Below, in pieces: positions 1 through 10,585 of a stretch of 64,000 nt of DNA. Within the stretch, counting starts at the first letter, position 1; every line of letters starts with the position of its first letter. The position numbers and the translations under genes were made by a program. This stretch comes from Hawksworthiomyces lignivorus (taxonomy: Eukaryota > Ascomycota > Sordariomycetes > Ophiostomatales > Ophiostomataceae), in the NCBI GenBank assembly GCA_002917075.1, contig NTMA01000060.1:124001-188000 (forward strand), read 5' to 3'. Below the pieces are notes generated by a model. That model had not been told where the DNA came from. It saw only the letters and a list, made by a program, of their open reading frames with translations, and did not search any database.

Positions 1-1
1 A

Positions 2-112
2 ATAAAGCATGAATCAAAACAACTTACTCCTGCTCCAGCAATACCTGAATTGCTGGGCGTATTGGCCGGCACAACAGAGCAGTTAGCTGCCATGTTTGAA
101 GAGGAGGCTTAG
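2..112 (+). CDS. 3' end of an unidentified protein-coding gene
   Basis: The first 37 codons of the window form an open frame that enters from the left edge and stops at TAG (110-112). The predicted tail ends in Leu-Ala-Ala-Met-Phe-Glu-Glu-Glu-Ala. It is rich in Pro, Ala, Leu and Glu and looks like an ordinary acidic C-terminus. There is too little sequence to name the protein. The alternative is chance, because 37 open codons alone are not significant; composition and the position at the edge are the only support. Confidence 0.45.
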   Translation: MKHESKQLTPAPAIPELLGVLAGTTEQLAAMFEEEA

Positions 113-999
113 ATGACTTTATTAGTACGCTTGCAGGTTGCCTGCAGGATATAATGAGAACGGCGAGTATGATGGGATCGAAAAACTGAGGCGAAACTTG
201 TGAACAGGATCAAAAAACTAGCATGAGGGAAAATAATAAATAAAAGACCAGAATTGAGCAAGAGAAGAGATCGCTGGCCATAGCACAGAAGAAAGCATCA
301 TCAGGATCGCACTTTCCCAGGCTGTAGCGAATAGCTGGAGGTATGTGTATCTCCGGGCGAGCAGCTCTGGACAGAAAGCAAATAGTTGAGGAATAAAGCA
401 AGAGTATGGAAATGAAAAAGGCGACATCTTCTATATTCTTAGAGGTAGTTTGCACTGCCTTCGATATAAGTACGATTCCTATTATAACTGTCCTGTCTAG
501 GCAAAAACAAGTTTGTTTAAGCGCCACTGCGTTTTGGCAGATGCTTTTGACTGGCTGCGAGGGCGTCTTGGGTGAGACGTTTCTCAAGCCAAGCAAGGGG
601 ACGGTCCCTCAACAAAGATCCAGTTAAGAGCACGAAAACGGCAAAAATTCATCCAAGGTGCAAATATCGACGACAATGCGTACATTCATTATTCGTGGTC
701 TTCATCCACTCTCCTCTTTTTGCTTATCATTCTTCTTCTTTCTTCCTCTACTTTATTTTGTGTAATAATGCAGTTATTACTACCTTTTTGCTTTTTTCTT
801 ACAAGCCGCTTTTAACGCTCCTACAGAGTCCCGTTTTGAGGCTATGCCAATCTCCCAATTCCGCCCTCCTCATACAATGGTATAGTACAAAGGCCGATAG
901 CCACAAGCAACATCAAGACAAAATAAAAGCAAATACGCAACCCAGAATAATACTAGAACCAGAGCCATCCCTCTTTAACCTCGTTAAGCCGTTGCTCTT
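113..999. other. Intergenic, convergent 3' regions
   Basis: This stretch lies between the stop of the left-edge gene and the stop of the Reb1-like gene, so it should hold two 3' UTRs. Several short open frames exist on both strands, including one of 128 codons on the minus strand, but none has recognisable composition or domains. No RNA gene or repeat was seen. Confidence 0.5.
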
Positions 1000-3900
1000 T
1001 TACAGTGCCTGCGCTTTGCCTTTGTCCGGACGCCGTGATTTTTTCAGCGGTCGCGACCCCGTCGGCCCATCGCTGACGTCTTCAATGTCGTCACCCTCAG
1101 CGTGCCATTGTGCCGAGTTCAGCGTCCTCTTCTTCTTTCGCTGGATCCCTCCTTCGCCAATTTTACTCTGCTGCCGCTGGGGGTTCACTTCTTGCGGTGG
1201 CAGAAAGCGGCCTACGCCTGCAGATACTGGCGTCTCGATCGGATGTTCGCCTTCTGCTGAGACGCCATTCTCCCTGTCACGCCTCTGCTTCTGGACATTG
1301 AGTCTCTGAGCTGCCGTCAGCTTGCGGGACGGCTTGCCTGGCGAAAGCGACAGGGTCAGCGGCTGCGACGCCACTGGTGATGTAAGGCTTTTCTTTTTTC
1401 GCGCAGATGTATTCTGCGACGCAGATGCTGCGGACGTCATCTCGCTGTCGCCCATGCTCAAGTCGACACTAAGGTCTCTGCGCTGGCGCGCCGCATCTTC
1501 TTCTCTGTCGGTATCTTCGATGTCGTCCTCCACCTCCTGCGTATCCGGAGGCGGCGTCGAAGCTCCATCTACGTCGAGGTAGTCGTCATGCTTCCTCTGG
1601 TTATAGGACTCAGTGTTAACCACAGCCCTCATAGTCCTTCCTGACCTTTGTGTTGACAGTCTGTTGGTCTTCCTCCCCTGATTTGGTTCTTCGCCAATTT
1701 CCACCTCGGACTCAGATACATGCTTCTCCGCATCTCCTCTGGGCTTGCGCATCTGCCGTCGCTGGGATGCTCTCGCAGTATCTTGCGCCACTGCTGTTGC
1801 CGGCACTTCGGCCCCATTTGATGCGTCTCCTTCAATTGCGGCATCATCGTCGCTATCGGATCCCGTAATAAATTCTTTGCTCTTGATTGACTTGCCGCTG
1901 CCTGCACTTGCTTTGTGGCCGCGCCGCGCTGGTGTTGCTGGCCCATTTGTTCGGCTCCTCTTGGTCGCTGGACTCTTCGCCGCCCCCTTGTTCCTCTGAG
2001 CCGGATCCGCCTCGTTGTCTGCCTCACTCTCCTCTGCGTAGCCATTTTCACCTTGTTCACCGTCTGATTCTTCGGCGTCCTCCACGCCTCCGTAGTCGAG
2101 GTCCCACGCCTGGCCCAATTTCCGCTCTGTCTCGTAATCCTCGATCAGATACTGGCAGATGCGCCGCACTGATTTTCGGTCGTAGTCTGGCACTGTTCGC
2201 TTCAATCGGCTCCAGACCAACTCGCGCGCCGCGCGGCTCCACTTTTTGCGGTACTCCTGGTCGACGATGCGGCCCCAGGGGATCTTGTCCTCTCGGCCCA
2301 CGTTTGACTTGCGAATCGAGCAGATTAGCCGGTACCTTTCCTCCGGCTTCATGTCCCGCACCTGCTGGCGCGCCTTGTCGCTAATTTTGCGTGCCGTTTC
2401 AGGCACGGTCGTGCCGTTTTCTTCCTCCTTGAGGCCAAGCAGCACTCTTTCCGTCTTGATCTGGCTCCGCGGCGGTTTTGTCGGCTCCGGCGGTCCCACC
2501 AGGTTGCCGCTCTCGTCAAAGTGATAAGCCTCGCGGATAGCCCGCCACTTGATGCGGCACTGTCGTCCGCTCCGTGTGTATCCCATGCGCTCGCTGACCA
2601 GCTGCCACGGGATGTCCTCTACAGCCGATAACTGGATCGTCGACGTGTCCTGCCCGCGCGACCTCTGGATCGTGTTCAGGATTTCGCCAACGATGCGCCC
2701 TAGCGTCTTCTCCTCGTCGAACTTCCAGTAGGACAAGGTCGCTTTGTCTCCGCATACGACGCGCTCTTCCCAGCGTTTGCGACAGTCTTCGCTGGATCGG
2801 CTCAAGATGCCCCCAATCTGCGACCACTTGTGACCGTGTTCGCCCACCAGTTCCGCCAGCTCCGCGTCCTGCTCTGCTGTCCATCTATATGCATGGGCAA
2901 AGTTGTGGTAGATGCGCCGACACCGTAGGACGACTTGGAGGCGTTTCCGGCCGGGAAAATTGGATGCCATTCTTGTCCAAAACGGCAGATGCTTTGAGGC
3001 ACTATCATGCACCATTTGGTTGAAATCATTCTGAGACATGCCGTTTTCCTCCATGTATGCTGTTGCCAACACCTTGAGCTCCTCGACTTCTTCCGGCGAG
3101 AAGTTGCCCATCGGGCCCTTTTTCCGCCCACTTTGACCAGCAGAGCTTTCACTGGCGAAAGATGCATACGAACTATTGGTCTTCGTACTCCGTACAGACC
3201 TCGTATGAAGGAGACTGTTGCTTGGTGTAATCGAGGGTTTTTTTGAACTTCTTGGTGCGGGCGTTTCTGGGGTACCTCCGCCTATGACGCTAGAAGAGGC
3301 AGCTGCAGCAGATACGCCGGTCTTCTTAGGCGACTTTGATGACAATTTAGAAGACGAAACTGCAGCGGCTTCTTCCGGCTGGACCGCCAGCTCATCACTA
3401 TTTTCTGCTGCTATGGGTGTCGCCGGGACCGACTCCTGCTGGGCATCAAATGGGCGTTTTGCGACTTGCTTTCGGCGAGATTTCTTGTTCGGAGCAGTTT
3501 TCTCTGGCCCATTCTCCTCGCTCCCAAGTGGCGCTGGTGGGTCAACATTATCTTGTTGTTCGTCTAGTTGTAGATTCTGGCTCTCTTCCGGCTGCACGTC
3601 CGTGGCCTCTATGAAGCCATTCGCCGGTAATGCATCCGGTGCCCCGGGGTGTCCATCATCACTGGAGTTTTTATCGTCTTCATTGCCATTCGCAGTCACA
3701 TCGGCAACCATATCTGGAGGCAGTACGTCCGGGATCTCATCTAAGCCGTCATCAGAACTGTCGATATCTTCATCATTTCCTGTTGCTGCTTTTAATATCT
3801 GTTGTGGTTTTTGGTAACGACTTTGCTTGCTGTGTAGGCTAGCGTGTCCTTGAATTGTGGCCCCGTTTTCAAGCTCAGTAGAATTCGCTCGGACTCCGTT

Positions 3901-4728
3901 CGCCATTTCATTTTTGGCCTCGCCACCCTCCCTCTCTGCGTCGCTGCCGCTAGAATCGCTAGCATCGCCAGAATCGCTAGAAGCACCAGAGTCGCTGGAA
4001 CCGCTGGAGTCGCTCGTGGTACTGTCCTCCGGGGCAGCAAGTGCAACAAATTGAGGTAACTCCTCGTCATCTACTTCCATGTCGATGTCCTCTTGTTCTG
4101 CCTTCATAGTATTTTCAGGGCGAGTCTCTTCTCCATCGACATCCATATTTTCTCCACCGCCATCCGCTGCTTCGCTGGAAGAGTCACTCGTGCCGTCGCT
4201 GGATGTCTCTGACGACTCCTCTTTTTCTTCCTCTGCTTTTAGGTGGTCTCTTGTGTCCATATTCTCTCCATTTCTATCTTCCTGTTCGTGGGAGGAGTCG
4301 CTAGAGCTGTCGCTGGATGTATCCGATGTAGCCTCCTCTTCTTCTTCCTCAAACTCTTCTACTTTCACCAGCCCCGCCTCGGCGTACAGCGTTTCTGGAG
4401 CCCTGGCTGGTGCGCTGTGAAAAACCCTCCTCTGAATTGGTGTCAAGTCGTCGTCGTCGTCATCATCGTCATCTTCTTCATCCTCGCCCTCTTCGTCCTC
4501 GTCATCTTCGCCATCGTCTTCATCGTCCTCGCTTTCTTCTTCCGCTTCGACCTTTACCAAAACATCATCTTCTTCGGACTCCTCTGCGCCACGCTGTGCA
4601 GTCCTCCTCAGTGACAGTGGCCTAGGTAAGGGTGTCGGTGACATCGTCGAGGCGCGCCGTTCGCGTTTTATCATCACGCTGCTGTCGTTGCTTTTGCCAT
4701 CTACGGGAACGCTCTCAACCGTACCCAT
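1000..4728 (-). CDS. Myb-type DNA-binding protein, Reb1-like
   Basis: Single-exon protein of 1242 aa from the ATG at 4728. The open frame extends to 4887 only through a TTG codon, so 4728 is the first ATG. The first ~500 residues are low-complexity and strongly acidic, with Asp/Glu runs and Ser-Asp repeats. Residues ~540-740 carry tandem Myb/SANT-like repeats, including RWTAEQDAELAELVGEHG, then WSQIGGILSRSSEDCRKRW, then a third repeat with a long insertion. A further Trp-rich basic block lies at ~797-875. The C-terminus is disordered with several Lys/Arg clusters that could be nuclear localisation signals. This order resembles Reb1/TTF-I-type factors, which bind rDNA terminators and RNA polymerase II promoters; the function here is inferred from that. 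It could instead be another SANT-repeat chromatin factor. Confidence 0.85.
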   Translation of the reverse strand: MGTVESVPVDGKSNDSSVMIKRERRASTMSPTPLPRPLSLRRTAQRGAEESEEDDVLVKVEAEEESEDDEDDGEDDEDEEGEDEEDDDDDDDDDLTPIQRRVFHSAPARAPETLYAEAGLVKVEEFEEEEEEATSDTSSDSSSDSSHEQEDRNGENMDTRDHLKAEEEKEESSETSSDGTSDSSSEAADGGGENMDVDGEETRPENTMKAEQEDIDMEVDDEELPQFVALAAPEDSTTSDSSGSSDSGASSDSGDASDSSGSDAEREGGEAKNEMANGVRANSTELENGATIQGHASLHSKQSRYQKPQQILKAATGNDEDIDSSDDGLDEIPDVLPPDMVADVTANGNEDDKNSSDDGHPGAPDALPANGFIEATDVQPEESQNLQLDEQQDNVDPPAPLGSEENGPEKTAPNKKSRRKQVAKRPFDAQQESVPATPIAAENSDELAVQPEEAAAVSSSKLSSKSPKKTGVSAAAASSSVIGGGTPETPAPRSSKKPSITPSNSLLHTRSVRSTKTNSSYASFASESSAGQSGRKKGPMGNFSPEEVEELKVLATAYMEENGMSQNDFNQMVHDSASKHLPFWTRMASNFPGRKRLQVVLRCRRIYHNFAHAYRWTAEQDAELAELVGEHGHKWSQIGGILSRSSEDCRKRWEERVVCGDKATLSYWKFDEEKTLGRIVGEILNTIQRSRGQDTSTIQLSAVEDIPWQLVSERMGYTRSGRQCRIKWRAIREAYHFDESGNLVGPPEPTKPPRSQIKTERVLLGLKEEENGTTVPETARKISDKARQQVRDMKPEERYRLICSIRKSNVGREDKIPWGRIVDQEYRKKWSRAARELVWSRLKRTVPDYDRKSVRRICQYLIEDYETERKLGQAWDLDYGGVEDAEESDGEQGENGYAEESEADNEADPAQRNKGAAKSPATKRSRTNGPATPARRGHKASAGSGKSIKSKEFITGSDSDDDAAIEGDASNGAEVPATAVAQDTARASQRRQMRKPRGDAEKHVSESEVEIGEEPNQGRKTNRLSTQRSGRTMRAVVNTESYNQRKHDDYLDVDGASTPPPDTQEVEDDIEDTDREEDAARQRRDLSVDLSMGDSEMTSAASASQNTSARKKKSLTSPVASQPLTLSLSPGKPSRKLTAAQRLNVQKQRRDRENGVSAEGEHPIETPVSAGVGRFLPPQEVNPQRQQSKIGEGGIQRKKKRTLNSAQWHAEGDDIEDVSDGPTGSRPLKKSRRPDKGKAQAL

Positions 4729-5457
4729 AGCGCTGAAAGACAAACGAAGAGCGCCAACAACTCTACTTCCACAACCGCTTTGCAGAGGCTCCTTTGTCGT
4801 CTGGGACCGAGAAAGCGAAAAATAATGCGCTGCGCTGGTGGCCAAGTATTGAGAGTGCGCGTGGTGTTGAACATTCAAAGAAAACAAAGCACGTTTGCGC
4901 CAGCAGACGTTGAAAGCTCAAGTAAATTTATGTGGGGCAACGCGCTTCCGAGCGCAATCACGCGTGGTATCAAAAAAAGTCCCTTGCTTTTAGCGGGCGC
5001 TGAGGATAAAAGCCCCCACTTCTAGCAGAGTGAAGGTACCCACAGCTTTTTTATGTGTGTAAGAGGTCCCCACGTAGTAAGACGTCTTGTTACGGAGCAC
5101 CTCTTAATATTAATTAAGCCTACTTGCCAGTATATGGAGAACTGTGGATGGGCTATTCCGTCACTGAGCGCATCCATACATGCCATAATATGTGAAGACA
5201 CATATGTTTGTTTTCATTATGGTGAATGAAATACAAGTTGATATGCGGTACAATGCCTCCTGCGTAAGCCTTGAACCCCTTCTGATATTCTAATGATGGA
5301 TGCTCAAATTACCTCCTTTGCTACAATCAATTAAATAGGAAGCTTGAACCATTTCAAACGTGTCGTTCTCCTACGGAGAGACGATGCCTGAAGCCATCCC
5401 CACCTCGCCTTCGGCCCATAACTTGTGGTGTCCAGGTTGTCCTATGGCCGTACCTCC
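4729..5457. other. Intergenic, promoter side of the Reb1-like gene
   Basis: It holds the upstream region of the Reb1-like gene and the 3' region of the next minus-strand gene. It is AT-rich in its centre (5100-5340). I see no gene, RNA or repeat in it. Confidence 0.5.
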
Positions 5458-8400
5458 TTATGTGTTGCCTTGTGAATATTGGCTGCTGTTGTTACTGATG
5501 TAACTATCAGAAACGCTTCTTAACGAGAGCATTTTTTCTGATCGCCTTTCCAAGCTTCCATTCTCCGGTATGGAAATATCCTCTTGGTGAGGAGTGACAT
5601 AATTGAAAAATTCTTGAAAATTCTCTTGCAGAAAAGTTGAAGAGGCATCATCTTCATCACAGGATGCTCTAGGATCTTCATTTGCATGATTACACGATGT
5701 TATTCTGGAAGCACACTCCATAATAGCTGATCGGCTTGGAGGCAGCGGAGGCAATGGCGAGTTTGGAGGTGGAGATTTTGGACTAAATCGACGAAGCAGA
5801 TTTGTGGTAACCTCCGAGCCTTTCCCGGTACCAGTATCTTCCATCCTTCCGCAATTTTGATTGCTTTCCATCTTCGAAATCAGTGGCGAAGGAGTGTTGG
5901 CGGCCAGCTCTATTCCCGGTCGCTTTTGAGGAGGACGGATTGAAAAGAGATCCTATATCTCTTCCTGCGTGAGCCTTCTATCGCGTTTCGACGGGGTTGT
6001 AAAATGGCTGCCATCATTGTTTCCTGGTTTCACAGGGACGTCTGGTTTACTATCCCTCGGATTCCTAGCCAACCCACGCAAGTTTGTGGTCGACTTTCTC
6101 GACAGAAGCATCTTGCTTGTGCCCTTTTTTAGCGAAGACCAGGCTTTAGACACTGTCGAGGATGGCTCCGGTGGTAGTGGATGTTCCTCTAGTCCGCTTT
6201 CGGCTGGGCGCTCTTTCTGACATAAGGTGTTTCGTTCGCGGTTCACAAGCTGCTGCCTATCTCGTCGCTCTGGTTCAGAATGTCTCTGCTTCTGATGTCT
6301 ACGATCAACTTGTTCGATTTTGTGGAACCAACGCTGGTGGTTCTCTTGACCTAGTGTTGGTAGCTCTGATGCGAGTGTAGAATAGCCACTACTGTCTTGA
6401 ACCTCCCGGAGAAAGGTAAAATCGTCCATGGCGACACAAGGCTCAGTTCTGTATTCTGAATCACTATCTCTGCTGACTCGGCTCGAAACTGAACTCGATT
6501 CCTGCTTGCCCCGTGATAATGGCCCCCTTTTCCCAAAACTAATGCCTAAGCCGAGACCTATGCTCTTGTCAATGGCAGCCTTTATGCCCGATGCTGGTTG
6601 CGAGATTGAGCGGATGTGATGTTGATGTTGGTGTAGATGAATAGCACCAATAGCGCTATGCTTTTGCATATTTCCAGAAGCACAAAAACTCTTTGAGCTG
6701 CTGATGCTGCTTAGAAGGCTATTTTGGGTGTTACTAGAAGCTGAGAGACCTTGTGATACATTTTCCCTTGTTGATTCGTTTTCCTCTCTTCTGCTCTTCT
6801 GGTCACTCTGGCTTTCATCCTTCATCATAGCAGTCGCGTTGCCCAGCTTTTTTATCACAGTTATGGGGCGAACAGAACTTGTGTCGATCATTTGGCAGAT
6901 TGTTTCTTTCCCTTGGTGCTTCAGTATATTATGTTCATCGCATTCTATTTGGTTTTTGGCAGCAAGAAGCAGTGACTGGCGCTGAAATAGATTTACGTTG
7001 AGGTCGAGCTTTTTGCAAGACTCTGACCTAGAGATCTCAAAATCAAGTTGACCTAGGCGTGGTAGTGTCGTGTCCTGCTCCCACTCGGTTTGCACTTTAT
7101 CCCCAAGCGCTATTGCATCGGCATTAGTGATAAAAACGTCCTCCGATTTAGATGAATTACAATTTGCTGTGTCAATGCCCTTGTTTCTGGAGTCAATCAC
7201 TAGTTTTTGGTGAGGATATCTCCCCACAGCCAGTGATTCTGTTGCCGCTGAATGATCGTCGCTCGAATCAGGAGTTTCCTATGTCCTGACAGCTAACGGT
7301 GCCATTAATGTTACCATGGACTTGGCCGCAGTAGGGATCTTGAGTTGCCTGTCTGCTACGGGTGGTGGTGGTGTGGTAGCTCTTGTTGAAATAGTACTAT
7401 CTTCAGAAGCAGTACGTGATAGAGAAGAGCCATTATGTGAGCCGGCAGTGGCCACACCTGCAACAATTTTCGAAATGGAGTCGCGACCAAGCTTCGAAGC
7501 AAACAAAGAGTTGCGGTTGACCGAACCTCCGCTTTCACAAAACCACGATGGTAATGGCGGAGGAATAGTGCATTGCCGTCCCTCTTGTTCGGCTCTAATT
7601 TTTTCCAAAAGGTATGCTCTAGCATATTCCCAGGGGTTTTCAAGGCCGAGGTAATTATTTGGCCTTCTCTCGCCGCACTTAACATCGCCGGTACTTGTGT
7701 CTCTCTGCTGTTTGTCGGCTTTACCCAGTTGATGGAACTCCATAGCCTTGTCCGAGATTATATCTTCTTCGCCTCTTGCTCCTGTAATGTTGTCGTCCGA
7801 GAATCGAACAGTCTTTGAAGGGCGCCGCTGTGAAGAAACTCGAGTTGGACTTAATGGCACGTAGGGCAATGTATCTTGAGTCTTAAATTTCGCGAATAAA
7901 TTGTCCGTTGACTTCCAATTTGACTTTGGTTTGCTCGTGCCATGCGCTGGAGTACTTATTTGTTGCTGAATAGTCTGGTTCTTAAGAGCAGTGGAAGATT
8001 TGGCTGGTTTCAATTTTGAAAAAAAGCCGAAAGACTTCTGGGAATCATGTAGTTGTAGGTTGTCAGCTGCAATTCTCTTATCGTCAAACTCCATGTCTTC
8101 TTTCGATTTTCCGTTACTCCTGTATGGGATATCACATGAAGCTTCGTCATAGCCTAGAATATGGAGTGCATGAGCACAAGTCGTCGGAGATGGAGATGAA
8201 GATGGAGAGGCAGAGGAATTAATACATTTTGCGGATGGAATTTCCGTCTCGTCAAAATGAAGCTGTGTTTTCAGATTATATGGGGCTAGTGAGGCCTGTG
8301 ATGACGAGCTTGCACTATCAAAGGTCGGGCAGTTGGCTCCATTGTCGTGTGTGAATGCTGATCCACTCAGCATATGTTCATCAAGATCAGCCGGTTCTTT

Positions 8401-9642
8401 AGGAAATGAGTGTGTAAGAGTTTCTGGGATCGATGAAGGTGACGTGCTACCTTTCCCAGATATTGACGATATAGAGCCTTTCAAGACAGATCTAACTCGA
8501 TCTACTTGTACGCAGCTACTGTTGGAGCCCTTTCGTCCTCCTTCTATTGTCATACTACGTTGCGTTGGGATGTCTGCCGACTGTGAGCTTGATGCTGGAG
8601 CCATTCGGGAATATAGCATTCGAACAATCTCGATTTGGTCAAGATAATCCACTATGGCTGGGCGTATCTCGCTTGACCAGTCTCCAGAAATACCGGCCTG
8701 ATTAAGCAGCTCTCGCTGGAGGCGAGCTATAATCTCACTCTTCATATTTTCCTCCACACCAGTACTGTTTTTGATATTCATCAGAGTGAGAAAAATCTGC
8801 TCACGGAGAGCGTGAATCTCTTCAACACGGATTTGGGGAACCGGGTAAGACATAAGATAAGGTGGGAATAGTGCGTTGAGGAGCTGCATTATAAATGACG
8901 CGTTGTCTCTCTTCTTGAAATGATGACACAAAACCTAATATTTCAGTCTTTGAATTTTCATCGCTTCCATCTTCTCTGGACTGACCAAACTTACGCAAAC
9001 TCGTAATCCTAAGAAGGTAATTCGAAAAAGTTTCTGTATTTCGACATTTTGACGTAGGAGAGGCTCAATTTTCCCTAAGACAGGATTGATGCGGTGCCTT
9101 GCGATATCGAGATGTTCTTCGTTATGAATGCCAAGCATGGCAACAATATCTTCCAAATCTTGGCGCCTGCGATATTCGAGTCCCGTGAGACTGTCAAAAG
9201 CGTTGACAATATCAGAGCTTTCCCAATCCACTTGGCTCTCATCAACGGGAAAGACAGATGCTAGCAGATGCTCTTTCAGGCTTAGGACGTCCTCCTGCTT
9301 TGGTACTTCCAGTTCACATTCGCTACCAGAAGTTCGGGTTTGACGGCCAAGATGTGACGAGGTAGATTTCAGAGACTTAATTGCCATCACAACAACGCTT
9401 GGCACCGCCATATCATTATCAAATGCATTAAGGCATTTCTTAAGCACATCATTGTTCCTTGTGCGTTCATTATCGTTGGTTGTGTCCAAACCAGAAGCCA
9501 CACTTGATTTGCCGGTTTTGGATAAATCGTGATCAATTTCATTTAGGAGCTTGTCAAGAAGCTTTTGGGTACCCGCATGGTTCATCCAAGCTTCAAGCAG
9601 AAGCGCAGTCGGTGAAGGTAGCCGGGCTGTAACGAGATACAT
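5458..9642 (-). CDS. Large unidentified protein; frame interrupted by two UAG codons in hairpin loops
   Basis: Exon 1 is 9642-8995 (216 codons). A 60-nt intron (8994-8935, donor GTAAGT, branch-like CTGA, acceptor TTAG) removes a first TAG. Exon 2 runs from 8934 in one frame to TAA at 5458-5460, interrupted only by TAG at 7279-7281 (codon 768) and TAG at 5953-5955 (codon 1210). If both are decoded the product is 1374 aa; otherwise it is 767 aa. The N-terminal ~320 residues look globular and helical (for example NPVLGKIEPLLRQNVEIQKL). The remainder is Ser/Pro/Lys-rich and probably disordered. The segments after each UAG (441 and 164 codons) stay open, with compositions matching the upstream part. 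I do not recognise the family. Alternatives are a decaying pseudogene, or unrecognised introns: one with donor at GTAAAC and acceptor GAATAG would remove the second UAG but lacks a good branch site. The true 5' end may lie further upstream. Confidence 0.7.
5943..5965 (-). other. Stem-loop carrying the second in-frame UAG
   Basis: On the minus-strand RNA, AAGAGAU (5963-5957) pairs perfectly with AUCUCUU (5951-5945), closing a 5-nt loop AUAGG. Two further G-U pairs extend the stem to 9 bp (5943-5965). The stop UAG lies inside the loop and its A corresponds to position 5954. A 7-bp perfect stem centred on a stop codon is unlikely by chance. Confidence 0.75.
7268..7289 (-). other. Stem-loop carrying the first in-frame UAG
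   Basis: On the minus-strand RNA, UCAGGA (7289-7284) pairs perfectly with UCCUGA (7273-7268), around a 10-nt loop CAUAGGAAAC. The in-frame UAG is in the loop and its A corresponds to position 7280. The loop shares AUAGGA with the sequence at the second UAG. Confidence 0.7.
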
Positions 9643-10585
9643 TTTATGGGATGTAAGCACTTTCCCGTCACCAGGGGGTGAAAAGATCGAATTGAGAAAT
9701 AATACATAAGAAGGGAAAGTCTCAAAAAGAAGGTAATTTTATCTTACTCAACCGTGGCCCAAAGAGGGACTCCATCGTAGAGCATGCTTGAATCAAATTT
9801 ATTGCGTAGTATTGCTGTAACCAGTGAGTTGCTATAGAGCAATAACTGCAAGTAACATATATAGATGTATAGAAACAATAAACTTAAAGCAGATTATATA
9901 ATGATATAAGTCTAAAGTCTGTACACCAATTCTATATCGACGATATGCTTTCTTTTCGTCCGTTTGGCGTTGTCTTAATTTTGCGGTTGTTGCGACTGCT
10001 GTGATTTAAGAAGAGATATGCAAGAGCTCTCCATTGCTGGGTCGTCCCAATCGCAATATTTCACTTGCTTTTGTGCTAGCGGATCTTCTATCCCCTGCGT
10101 GTTACAAATATCCCTAATAGGATGCAACGAAAAGTGAGAAGAATTAGACCGAAGAAGTGATGTGAAGCTAGACGATCTGAAGGCGCCGTTGAATTGCCAA
10201 ATGTGGAAAGCACTCTAAAATGGGATAGTTGCAAGACAAGCATTTTCGTGTTTTATACCTGATAAATGCATAATTACGAGGCCTCACATCTTGATTTGCG
10301 GTCCCTTATTTAAAAGCCTTGGCAATTGCACAAAGGGAATGAGAGGATATCCTAGTTGTTTTTCAACGTGTCTAATTTCCAAGGTCAACGCTCAAATAAA
10401 AAAAAATTTCTGATTTTGTTGCTTACTTCACGACATCCTTTTCACCCTTATGCTTTGATTCTTTCTAACTCTCAATTTGGAGAAGGCTAGTTCCTGCAAC
10501 CCCGCTAACAGCATGGCATCGCTGTAAGAGCGGAAACTGAGACTGGAAGTATGACGACGTAAGCAATGAAGCGCACCTTATTGCT
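9643..10585. other. Divergent promoter interval
   Basis: It lies between the start of the UAG-interrupted gene (minus) and the ATPase gene (plus), so it should hold both promoters. It is AT-rich at 9830-9930. Apart from the open frame noted at 9975-10214 I see no gene in it. Confidence 0.5.
9975..10214 (-). other. Open frame, possible terminal exon of a small gene
   Basis: A 79-codon open frame directly follows an acceptor-like CATTTTAG (10215) and ends at TAA (9975-9977). It begins Ser-Ala-Phe-His-Ile-Trp and ends in a Gln-rich tail, and contains the segment KYCDWDDPAME. It has no start codon near its 5' end, so it could only be expressed as a last exon. A candidate 44-nt intron upstream does not give a clean joined frame. 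Chance is a real alternative. Confidence 0.2.

Noticed and set aside
572..1309. 245-codon open frame on the plus strand overlapping the Reb1-like gene end
   Set aside because: Its right third is the antisense of the Reb1-like coding region and the rest has random-like composition. No domain.
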